From NCBI RefSeq assembly GCF_004001245.1, contig NZ_AP018724.1, forward strand, positions 736,501 to 800,500: a DNA stretch of 64,000 bases, written 5' to 3'. Every line of letters begins with the position of its first letter. Position 1 is the first letter of the stretch. Source of the DNA: Sulfurivermis fontis. GTDB lineage: Bacteria; Pseudomonadota; Gammaproteobacteria; Thiohalomonadales; Thiohalomonadaceae. A program made the translations under genes and the position numbers. Below, piece after piece: positions 1-7,084 of the stretch. The notes beneath the pieces are model-generated. The model made no database searches. It had not been told where the DNA came from and worked only from the letters and a program-made list of their open reading frames with translations.

Positions 1-281
1 GCGGCGATGTGCTCCACGTCCAGATTGTTGTAGCCGCCGACGCGCGGGATCTCGCGCGCTTGCGGCGGATAGTCGCTGTAGCTCACTGCACCGACGATGC
101 GTGTGCCGAGACCGGCGGCGTAGAGGATTTCGGTGGCGTGCGGCGCCAGGCTGACGATGCGCTGTGCCGGTTGTGCCAGGGTCACGCTGTGGCCAAGGTC
201 GTCGGTTACGGTGAGCGGCGCAGCCTGCGCGACAACAGCGAGGCAGCACAGCAGCGCGACAATCAGGCGGTGCGTGTTCAA
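1..281 (-). CDS. periplasmic substrate-binding protein, BtuF-like (partial, N-terminal part)
   Basis: Reading the minus strand from a TTG at 279-281 gives 93 codons that stay open to the window edge, so the C-terminus is missing. The first 20 or so residues form a typical Sec signal peptide (MNTHRLIVALLCCLAVVAQA). The mature part begins with a segment about a dedicated corrinoid/iron-chelate binding-protein fold, including the words RIVSLAPHATEILYAAGLG and VGGYNN. This matches the start of the periplasmic-binding proteins that feed BtuCD-type ABC importers (vitamin B12 or ferric siderophore). The TTG overlaps the cobO stop codon (TTGA), which fits translational coupling in the B12 operon. The role in corrinoid uptake is inferred from the operon; the permease and ATPase would lie outside the window. 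Confidence 0.75.
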   Translation of the reverse strand, partial: MNTHRLIVALLCCLAVVAQAAPLTVTDDLGHSVTLAQPAQRIVSLAPHATEILYAAGLGTRIVGAVSYSDYPPQAREIPRVGGYNNLDVEHIA

Positions 282-880
282 AACTCGACCCCCACCTGCG
301 CCTTGATGCCGGCCTTGAAGGCATGCTTCACCTCGCGCATCTCGGTGACGGTGTCGGCCAGTGCGATCAGTTCATCCGGCGCGCCGCGTCCGGTGATGAT
401 CACATGCTGCATCGCGGGACGTTGCTGCAAGGCGATCAATACCTCATCCAGCGGCAGGTAGCGGTACTTCAGCACGATGTTGAGTTCGTCCAGCACCACC
501 AGGTCGATGGCCGCATCGCGCAACAGGCCGGCTGCGATCTCCCATCCCTTGCGCGCCGTTGCCTCGTCCTGGGTGCGGTTTTGCGTGTCCCAGGTGTAGC
601 CGTCGCCGGTGACGTGAAACGGCGCGGCGGTGTGCTGCCTGAAGAACATCTCCTCGCCGGTGGCGCCGCGTCCCTTGATGAACTGGACGATGCCCACCTT
701 CATGCCGTGGCCGAGGGCGCGCAGGGCCAGGCCGAAGGCGGCCAAGCTCTTGCCCTTGCCGTTGCCGGTGTTGACGACGAGCACGCCGCGCTCGCCGGTG
801 GCCTGGGCGATCCTTTCCTCCACCACGGCCTTCTTGCGCGCCATGCGTTGGTTATGGCGCTGGTCGTCAGCGTGGCTCAT
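278..880 (-). CDS. cobO: cob(I)alamin adenosyltransferase, CobO/BtuR type
   Basis: This 200-residue protein attaches the adenosyl group of ATP to the cobalt of reduced corrinoids, a cytoplasmic step of adenosylcobalamin synthesis and salvage. The P-loop NTGNGKGKSLAAFG lies near residue 35, followed by VGIVQFIKG and the LVVLDELN strand with the acidic Walker B-like residues; length and motif order match CobO/BtuR. A longer upstream reading exists, but ATG at 878-880 (MSHADDQRHNQRM) is preferred because it overlaps the stop of the upstream binding-protein gene as ATGA. It belongs to the riboswitch-led operon that also holds a second, unrelated adenosyltransferase at 1693-2247. Confidence 0.95.
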   Translation of the reverse strand: MSHADDQRHNQRMARKKAVVEERIAQATGERGVLVVNTGNGKGKSLAAFGLALRALGHGMKVGIVQFIKGRGATGEEMFFRQHTAAPFHVTGDGYTWDTQNRTQDEATARKGWEIAAGLLRDAAIDLVVLDELNIVLKYRYLPLDEVLIALQQRPAMQHVIITGRGAPDELIALADTVTEMREVKHAFKAGIKAQVGVEF

Positions 881-1686
881 CGGCGGTTCCACAGGTGCTG
901 TTGTTGTTGCAGTTCGGCCAGGCCTTCCAGCAGCACCGGCGCCGGGTGGAGAAACTTTTCGCCGTCCAGGTGCACGATCTGCAGCGGGGTCTGCGGCATG
1001 ATCAGGGCGCACTGCCTGCTTTGCGTGCGCTCGAACACGAACAGCAGCTCCGGTTGCAGCGTGTCGATCAGTTCATTGAGCGTGGCGACCTCCTCACCCG
1101 GTTTGATATGGCGGATCGTCGCTGCCGTTTCGACGTTGACGAAACCGGCGTGGCTGAACAGGTCGGAGAGCCAGCGCTTGCGGCCGAAGGCGTAGGGCGT
1201 GCCGGAGCAGGCGGAGAGCAGCAGGATCTTCTTGCCATGGCCGTTTATTGCCGCGGCCTGTTCCTGCCATCGACGGTGAAAGGCGCTGACGCGCTGCTCG
1301 ATGTCGCCCATCCCCGCTGCGTGGCCGATGAGGCGCAGGTTGTCCTCGATCTGCGCCATGCTCTCGAAGCCGCCGAGGCGGAAGCCGCGCGCGCCCGGCG
1401 GTGTTGCCGCGGCCAGTTTTTCCGCCGTGGTCCAGTCCGAGGTGAACAGCAGGTCCGGCGCCAGGGTGTGGATGGCGGCGGCATCCGGATCGAGTATGCC
1501 GCCGGTGTGCGGGCGGTCGAGGCTGTCGTAGCGGCTGACGCCGACGATGCACGGCTCCAGACCGAGCCACTGCAGCGTCTTGGTGATGTAGGGCGACTGG
1601 CTGACGATGCGCGGGCAGTCGTGGGGGGCGCCGCTCGCGGCGGCGGTGAACAGTGACAGGGCGAGGGCGAGCAGTAGATGGCGCAT
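877..1686 (-). CDS. periplasmic cobalamin/iron-chelate binding protein, BtuF-like
   Basis: The 269-residue product starts with a cleavable signal peptide (MRHLLLALALSLFTAAASGA) and continues as a class III periplasmic binding protein. Visible hallmarks are PRIVSQSPYITKTLQWLGLE, IHTLAPDLLFTSD and a late helix-rich lobe with LIDTLQPELLFVFE. Such proteins deliver corrinoids or ferric chelates to an inner-membrane BtuCD-type importer. It sits between the PduO-type adenosyltransferase and cobO, overlapping the latter by four bases, so a role in B12 uptake is the simplest reading. The ligand cannot be told from sequence alone, and no btuC or btuD is visible here. Confidence 0.8.
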   Translation of the reverse strand: MRHLLLALALSLFTAAASGAPHDCPRIVSQSPYITKTLQWLGLEPCIVGVSRYDSLDRPHTGGILDPDAAAIHTLAPDLLFTSDWTTAEKLAAATPPGARGFRLGGFESMAQIEDNLRLIGHAAGMGDIEQRVSAFHRRWQEQAAAINGHGKKILLLSACSGTPYAFGRKRWLSDLFSHAGFVNVETAATIRHIKPGEEVATLNELIDTLQPELLFVFERTQSRQCALIMPQTPLQIVHLDGEKFLHPAPVLLEGLAELQQQQHLWNRR

Positions 1687-1692
1687 GACGGG

Positions 1693-2247
1693 CTATTCGG
1701 GCTTGGGTTTCGGCTGCCACAGTACCTCGCTGCCATGCTCGAAACGCGCCAGCACGCGGGCGATGACGAACAGCAGATCGGACAGGCGGTTGAGGTAGGC
1801 GAGACTGTGCGGGTTGACGGCGTCGCTGCGCATCAGGCTGTAGACGCGGCGTTCGGCACGGCGGCAGATGGTGCGTGTCAGGTGACAGTGGGCGGTGGCG
1901 CGACCGCCGGCCGGCAGGATGAATTCCTTCAGCATCGGCAGGGCGGCATTGTGCTGATCGATGTGCCGCTCCAGCGCCGTGACATCGGCGGCATCGATGA
2001 TGGTGTAGCCGGGTACCGACAGTTCGCCGCCGAGGTCGAACAGGCGGTGCTGAATCTCGCCCAGCAGTTCGTCCATGCCCGCCGGCAGGGTTTCCGCGCG
2101 CACCAGGCCGATGGCGCTGTTGAGTTCGTCCACCGTGCCGAAGGCCTCGACGCGGATGTGGTCCTTGTCGACGCGGCTGCCGTCGCCCAGGCCGGTTGTG
2201 CCCGCGTCGCCGGTGCGGGTGTAGATCTTGGAGAGGCGGTGTCCCAT
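1693..2247 (-). CDS. pduO: cob(I)yrinic acid a,c-diamide adenosyltransferase, PduO type
   Basis: This 184-residue protein has the conserved N-terminal ATP-binding segment of PduO/MMAB adenosyltransferases (TRTGDAGTTGLGDG near residues 10-23, followed by KDH), the EAFGTVDELNSAIG motif and the C-terminal RTICRRAERR element with the key arginines. It catalyses ATP-dependent adenosylation of cob(I)alamin in the cytoplasm. It is not homologous to CobO, which is encoded two genes downstream, so the operon carries two independent enzymes for one reaction. It lies immediately after tonB in the riboswitch-controlled operon. Confidence 0.95.
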   Translation of the reverse strand: MGHRLSKIYTRTGDAGTTGLGDGSRVDKDHIRVEAFGTVDELNSAIGLVRAETLPAGMDELLGEIQHRLFDLGGELSVPGYTIIDAADVTALERHIDQHNAALPMLKEFILPAGGRATAHCHLTRTICRRAERRVYSLMRSDAVNPHSLAYLNRLSDLLFVIARVLARFEHGSEVLWQPKPKPE

Positions 2248-2248
2248 C

Positions 2249-2947
2249 TCAGCTTTCCTCCAGGCGGTAGACGACCGGCAGTTGCAGGTCGAGGGCGGCG
2301 CGCAGCCGGCCGCTGTCGAGGGCGATCCTGTGCACCTTGCTCAGGGCACCGAGGGCGGCACGATCGAGCAGCGCATGGCCCGAGCTTTGCGCGATGTGTA
2401 TGGCCTCGATGTCGCCGTCGATGCCGATGCGAAAGCCGAGCAGCACGATGCCCTGCCAGCCGCGCCGCACGGCTTGGGGCGGATAGTGGAAATGGCGCGC
2501 CAGCTCCAGGTTGATGCGCGCGGCGATGGCGGCGCTGTCGTCGGACTCGTGGTGAGCGGTGGCTACGGCGGCTTCCGCTGGCGGCGCTATTCCGGTGTCC
2601 GTGGTGGCTGTTGTCTGTGTTGCAGCCGCGTCCACCGTTGCGGTGGTGCGGCGTGATGGCGGCGCCGGTTGTTTCTGTGTGGCGGGTTGTGGCGGTGTTG
2701 CCGCGGTATGCCGGGGTGGCCGCACCGTCGGCGTGGAAGTCGGCGCTGGCGCTACAGGCTGCGTGCGCCGCTGCGGTGCCGCCAGGATGACGGCGATGTG
2801 TTGCGGGGCGGCACCGAGATCCGTTTCCGGCAGCGCACTGCGCCCGCCGGCGAGCAGCAGGCCGTGCAGCAGCAGCGACAGCAGCACGCTGCCGCCCAGC
2901 ACCATGTGCGGGCGGGCGTGGCGGTCGGTGCTGCTGCCGTTGCGCAT
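2249..2947 (-). CDS. tonB: TonB energy-transducing protein
   Basis: The 232-residue product has a short cytoplasmic tail, one N-terminal membrane anchor (about residues 16-34, VLGGSVLLSLLLHGLLLAGG), a long Pro/Thr/Ala/Gln-rich periplasmic spacer and a C-terminal TonB domain (FHYPPQAVRRGWQGIVLLGF, then the IDGDIEAIHIAQSSGHALLDRAAL region). TonB couples the proton-motive-force complex ExbBD to outer-membrane receptors. The start ATG at 2945-2947 overlaps the btuB stop as ATGA, which makes it the dedicated partner of that receptor. No exbB or exbD is visible, so those must come from elsewhere. An in-frame longer reading runs antiparallel into btuB and is not used. Confidence 0.93.
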   Translation of the reverse strand: MRNGSSTDRHARPHMVLGGSVLLSLLLHGLLLAGGRSALPETDLGAAPQHIAVILAAPQRRTQPVAPAPTSTPTVRPPRHTAATPPQPATQKQPAPPSRRTTATVDAAATQTTATTDTGIAPPAEAAVATAHHESDDSAAIAARINLELARHFHYPPQAVRRGWQGIVLLGFRIGIDGDIEAIHIAQSSGHALLDRAALGALSKVHRIALDSGRLRAALDLQLPVVYRLEES

Positions 2948-4761
2948 CACGGCCGGTAGCTGACGCCGACGAACAGGGTGCGACCGGCGGTGTTGTAGCC
3001 GCTCACTTCCTGATAGGGCTGATCGAGCAGGTTGTCGACGCGCGCCTCCACGCGCCAGTCCTGTTCGATGTCGTAATGCAGCGCGGCATTGAGCACGCCA
3101 TAGCCGGCGACCTCCTGCGTGTTGGCGGCATCGGCATAGCGCCGGCCGACGGCCCGCCAGTCGAGGCGGCTGTGCAGGCGGCCGTGCTGACGCTCCAGCA
3201 CGATGCGGGCGCTCTCGCGGGCGCGGTTGGGCAGGCGCGCATCGGTGGCGCTGTCGCGGGCGTCGGTGAGGTCCAGCGTCACGCCGAGTTGCCATGCGCC
3301 GAGCATGCCGCTGACGCCGCATTCCAGGCCGTCGATGCGGGCCTTGCCGACGTTGTTGGGCTGCCAGGTCCACGGCGCGATCTGCACCCATTGGATCAGA
3401 TTGTCGATGGTGGTGCGGTAGGCGCGCAGTTGCCACTGACCGCCGGGAAACGCATTCTGCACACCGATTTCACTGGAGGCGGACTGTTCCGGTTTCAGAT
3501 CCGGATTGCCGTTGGAACCCCAGGCATCCTGATAATAAAGGTCGTTGAAGGTGGGCGCCTTGAAGGCCGTGCCATAACTGGCCGTAAGGCGCGTGCCGTC
3601 ATCCAGGCGGTAGCCCCAGGCGAGATTGCCGGTGGTGTGGGTGCCGTAGGCGTCGTTGTCGTCGCGGCGCAGGCCGAGCAGCCAGTTGGCCCGTCCCTGT
3701 TCCAGTTGTCCCTGGGCGAACAGGGCGCTGTTGTCGCGGCGGGTGCGGCTGTAGGTCGCGGTGGTTTCCACCTTGTCCACCATGTGATCGGCGCCGAGGG
3801 TAAGCAGCAGGCTGTCGCCGGCCTGCACGTCGTGCTGCCAGCTCACCTGGTTGCGGCGGGTGCGGAATTCATCACCGGCCACGCCGGCGCTGAAGTTGCG
3901 CGATTCATCGCGGCTTTCCCCCACGCTCAGCCGGCTGTACCAGATGTCGCTGAGGGCGATGTCCCAGCGGGCGTTCAGCGCCTGCTGCACCGATTCGCTG
4001 GTATAGCTCTGGCTGGCGAGCCAGCCGTCGTACTCGTTGTAGCCCTCGCTGCGCAGGGCGCTGACGCTGAGGCTGTGGTCGGGGGTGTAGTGGTGATCGA
4101 TGCGCGCACTTGCCGCAGTGCGGCGGTAGCCGTCGCGATCCGGATCGTTGCCGTCGATACTGTTGAAGCCCTGCGTGGTGAGGCGGCTGACATCCAGGGC
4201 ATAACGGGTGTTGCCCTGTTTGCCGTCGAGGCCGGCGCTGGCGCGGTAGGTGTCGTGACTGCCGCTGCCGACGGCGGCGCGCAGGCGCGGTGCGCCCTGG
4301 CCGCCGCGGGTGAAGATCTGGATCACGCCGCCGATGGCATCGGCGCCGTACAGGCTGGAGCGCGGGCCGCGCACGATCTCGATGCGCTCGATGGAGTCCA
4401 ACGGCAGGTCTTCGAAGCTGACACTGCCCATCGTGGCCGAACCGATGCGCATGCCGTCGACGAGCACCAGCACATGATTGGCGTTGGTGCCGCGCAGGTG
4501 GACGCTGCTGCTCTTGCCGTAGCCGCCGTTACTGGTGACCTGCACGCCGGGCAGACCGGCCAGCAGCTCGGTGACGCTGCGCGCCTGGCTGGCCGCGATG
4601 GCCTCGCGGTCGAGCACGGTGACGGCGGCGAGGCTGTCGTCGACGGTCTGCGCGGTGCGTGTGGCGGTGACGATGACCGGCGCAATGGTTTCGCTGGCGT
4701 GGATGGATACGGATGTGCCGCCGGCAAGCAGTGCCGCGGCCAGTGATAGTGTGCGTTGCAT
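2947..4761 (-). CDS. btuB: TonB-dependent vitamin B12 outer-membrane receptor
   Basis: The 604-residue protein has a signal peptide (MQRTLSLAAALLAGGTSVSIHA), a TonB box (APVIVTATRT) directly after it, a plug domain (LLAGLPGVQVTSNGGYG, HLRGTNANHVLVLVDG, IERIEIVRGPRSSLYGADAIGG) and a 22-strand-type beta-barrel that ends in an aromatic-rich last strand. Length and plug sequence are typical of BtuB. It imports cobalamins across the outer membrane using TonB. Assignment to B12 rather than siderophores is strongly supported by the cobalamin riboswitch directly upstream and by the corrinoid genes downstream in the same operon. Confidence 0.95.
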   Translation of the reverse strand: MQRTLSLAAALLAGGTSVSIHASETIAPVIVTATRTAQTVDDSLAAVTVLDREAIAASQARSVTELLAGLPGVQVTSNGGYGKSSSVHLRGTNANHVLVLVDGMRIGSATMGSVSFEDLPLDSIERIEIVRGPRSSLYGADAIGGVIQIFTRGGQGAPRLRAAVGSGSHDTYRASAGLDGKQGNTRYALDVSRLTTQGFNSIDGNDPDRDGYRRTAASARIDHHYTPDHSLSVSALRSEGYNEYDGWLASQSYTSESVQQALNARWDIALSDIWYSRLSVGESRDESRNFSAGVAGDEFRTRRNQVSWQHDVQAGDSLLLTLGADHMVDKVETTATYSRTRRDNSALFAQGQLEQGRANWLLGLRRDDNDAYGTHTTGNLAWGYRLDDGTRLTASYGTAFKAPTFNDLYYQDAWGSNGNPDLKPEQSASSEIGVQNAFPGGQWQLRAYRTTIDNLIQWVQIAPWTWQPNNVGKARIDGLECGVSGMLGAWQLGVTLDLTDARDSATDARLPNRARESARIVLERQHGRLHSRLDWRAVGRRYADAANTQEVAGYGVLNAALHYDIEQDWRVEARVDNLLDQPYQEVSGYNTAGRTLFVGVSYRP

Positions 4762-4883
4762 GTTTCCCTCTCGCGCTCACCCGCGCGTGATTGAAGTGGG
4801 TGTAAACCCAGTGCGTGAGGGGGGGGAGAGTCGAGAGGTTCGGCTCGCCATGCCGCCCGCCGCAGCACTGGAACGTGACGCGT

Positions 4884-5085
4884 CAGGCCGGTCTCCGGGC
4901 TCGCGGTGTGGGACGTCATCCCCGGACAGGCCGCCTTCCCATGTCGTGCGACACAGTGGCACTGTGGCCCGCCCTCACCGCCTACCGTTGCGGGGGCAGC
5001 GCCGGAATTGCAGACCGGGAAGGTCTGCGCACCGGCTTCCCGTTTCATCCCCGCGGACGCTCGTCCGCGGGAACACCTGAAACGT
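4884..5085 (-). promoter_or_regulatory. cobalamin riboswitch
   Basis: On the minus strand, the 5' region of btuB holds the conserved adenosylcobalamin aptamer pieces in order: CAGGTGTTCCCGC, GGGATGAAACGGGAAGCCGG, GCTGCCCCCGCAACGGTAGG, a CATGGGAAGGCGGCC stretch and the B12 box GAGCCCGGAGACCGGCCTG at 4884-4902. The aptamer ends about 120 bases before the btuB start. Binding of adenosylcobalamin is expected to reduce expression of the whole operon. No other feature is seen in the rest of the 4762-5199 gap apart from the start region of tamA. Confidence 0.95.
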
Positions 5086-5199
5086 GGGCGCACTTTACGC
5101 GCCGCGGCCGGCGCCGGTCAAGACGATGCAGGGGCCGTGGCGCGCCCATCGCCGCTATGTTCTTGCTACGATAGGCAAACTTCCCGGCAGCGCTGACTC

Positions 5200-6930
5200 A
5201 TGGCCCGTCTTCGCGTTTTATTTTCCCTGTTGCTGTTCCTTCCTGTCGCGGCCTGGGCCGCGCTGACGGTGGAGGTGCGCGTGGAGGGTATCGACGGCGC
5301 GTTGTACGACAATGTGATGCAGCATCTCACGCTGGCGGCGGAGCGCGAGCATCCATTGCTGGAGCCGCATCGTCTGCAACGCCTGCACCAGCGCGCCGCG
5401 GAGGAGATCCGCCGGGCCCTGCGGCCCTTCGGCTATTACAGGACGGAAGTGACGGCGGAGCTGGGCGAGCGTAACGGTGTCTGGCTGGCGCGTTATCGGG
5501 TGGCGCCGGGGCCGCCGGTGCGGGTGCGCGAGTTGGTGTTGGAGTTGGAAGGCGCCGCAGCCTCCGATCCGGCCTTCCTCACCTGGCGCGAGTCCTTTCC
5601 GCTGCGCGAGGGCGATGTGTTGCAGCATGCGCAGTACGAGCGCGCCAAGCGCGACCTGCTGCAACTGGCGCGCGATCGCGGCTATTTCGAGGCGCGGCTG
5701 GTGCAGCAGGCGCTGGAGGTGCGGCTGGCGGACGACAGCGCGCGGGTGGTGCTGCATCTGGCGAGCGGACCGCGCTACGACTTTGGTCCGGTCAGCTTCG
5801 AGGCGGTGGCGCTGAACGAGGAGCTGCTGCGCCGCTATCTCACCTTCCGTCCCGGCCAGCCCTTCGAGGCGGAGCGCCTGTTCGAGCTGCAGCGCGCCCT
5901 GTCCGACAGCGACTATTTCGAGTTCATCGAGGTGCGTGCCGGGCCGGAAACCGCCGTGGCGGGCCGCGTGCCGGTGGAGGTGCGCCTGCGCCTCAAACCG
6001 CCCACCCGCTATACCTTCGGCCTCGGTTACGGCACCGATACCGGGCCGCGCCTCAGCCTCGGTCTGGAGCGGCGGCGCGTCAACAGCGCCGGCCACCGCT
6101 TCACTGCCGAGGCCACGGTGTCGCAGATCCAGACCGGCGTGCGCGGCGTGTACCGTATCCCCCTGCAGCGCAATCCCAATACCGACTTCCTCTCCTTCAG
6201 CGGCGGCTGGGAGGAGGAGGTTCTCGATACCAGTCACCGCGAGACTCTCACCGTCGGCACCGGCCTGACCATGCAGCTGGGGCGCTGGCAGCGCACCTAT
6301 GCCCTGACCATGCAGAAGGAACGCTACAGCGTGGCCGACCAGCAGGACACCACCACCCTGGTACTGCCCAGCCTCAACCTGCTGCGGGTGGAGGCCGACG
6401 ATCGCCTGTTCCCGCGCGAAGGCTGGCGCCTCGGCGCCGAGCTGCGCGGCGCCAGCGAGACCCTGGGCTCCGACGCCAGCCTGCTGCAGGGCATCCTGCG
6501 CGCCAAGGCGGTGCTGCCCCTGGCCGGCGGGCGCTTCATCACCCGTGCCGACCTCGGCGCCAGCCAAACCCCGGACTTCGAGCGCATCCCCGCCTCGCTG
6601 CGTTTCTTCGCCGGCGGCGACAACTCCATCCGTGGCTATGCCTACAAATCCCTCGGCCCGGTCAACGCCGACGGCGAGGTGGTGGGCGGCCGCCATCTGC
6701 TGGTGCTGTCCGGCGAGTACGAGTACTACTTCGGCCCGATCTTCGGCGCGGCCCTGTTCTACGACGCCGGCAATGCCTTCGATGACGGTGACTACGACTT
6801 GAAGCGCGGCGCCGGCGCCGGTCTGCGCTGGCGCCTGCCCTTCGGCGCCCTGCGCCTGGACGTGGCCACCCCGGTCGGCGGGGGGACGACAGACTGGCGG
6901 CTGCACCTGACCGTGGGGCCGGACCTATGA
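5200..6930 (+). CDS. tamA: autotransporter assembly factor TamA (Omp85 family)
   Basis: The 576-residue protein carries a signal peptide (MARLRVLFSLLLFLPVAAWA), three POTRA-like domains over roughly residues 22-260 and a C-terminal Omp85/BamA-type 16-strand barrel. The barrel contains the conserved RFFAGGDNSIRGYAYKSLGP motif (the VRGY/F loop signature) and ends in a strand with an aromatic-rich terminus. TamA works in the outer membrane with inner-membrane-anchored TamB in outer-membrane protein assembly and phospholipid transport. tamB follows directly on the same strand after a palindromic repeat element. Confidence 0.95.
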   Translation: MARLRVLFSLLLFLPVAAWAALTVEVRVEGIDGALYDNVMQHLTLAAEREHPLLEPHRLQRLHQRAAEEIRRALRPFGYYRTEVTAELGERNGVWLARYRVAPGPPVRVRELVLELEGAAASDPAFLTWRESFPLREGDVLQHAQYERAKRDLLQLARDRGYFEARLVQQALEVRLADDSARVVLHLASGPRYDFGPVSFEAVALNEELLRRYLTFRPGQPFEAERLFELQRALSDSDYFEFIEVRAGPETAVAGRVPVEVRLRLKPPTRYTFGLGYGTDTGPRLSLGLERRRVNSAGHRFTAEATVSQIQTGVRGVYRIPLQRNPNTDFLSFSGGWEEEVLDTSHRETLTVGTGLTMQLGRWQRTYALTMQKERYSVADQQDTTTLVLPSLNLLRVEADDRLFPREGWRLGAELRGASETLGSDASLLQGILRAKAVLPLAGGRFITRADLGASQTPDFERIPASLRFFAGGDNSIRGYAYKSLGPVNADGEVVGGRHLLVLSGEYEYYFGPIFGAALFYDAGNAFDDGDYDLKRGAGAGLRWRLPFGALRLDVATPVGGGTTDWRLHLTVGPDL

Positions 6931-6931
6931 A

Positions 6932-7062
6932 GCCAGGTACGAGGTGCGGGATAAGCGGTGCGAGGAGCGGAGTGCGCTGCGCGCACGGCTGTTTACACAA
7001 CAACAATGTGAGCCGGAAGGGTTCGTCCCGCCGTACCTCGCCCCTTGCCCCTCGCGCCTGGC
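6932..7062 (+). repeat. palindromic ACGAGG-word element between tamA and tamB
   Basis: The element starts one base after the tamA stop codon. Its ends are a GCCAGG/CCTGGC pair (6932-6937 and 7057-7062). The arms carry degenerate words of the form TACGAGG/TGCGAGG on the left and CCTCGTA-like complements (GTACCTCG, CCCCTCGCG) on the right, around a loop with GTTTACACAACAACAATG. The same word family recurs upstream of leuS (47185-47364) and inside leuS (48133-48207). Confidence 0.65.
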
Positions 7063-7084
7063 GGCCTGCCGCCCGGGGGACGCG

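Noticed and set aside
3076-4746. Long plus-strand open frame opposite btuB (556 codons)
   Set aside because: It lies wholly antisense to a clear BtuB gene, has biased Ala/Gly/Val composition and no domain; it is a shadow frame of high-GC coding DNA. The same applies to 5218-6906, 12530-14683, 21739-24111, 47407-50091 and 57685-59844.
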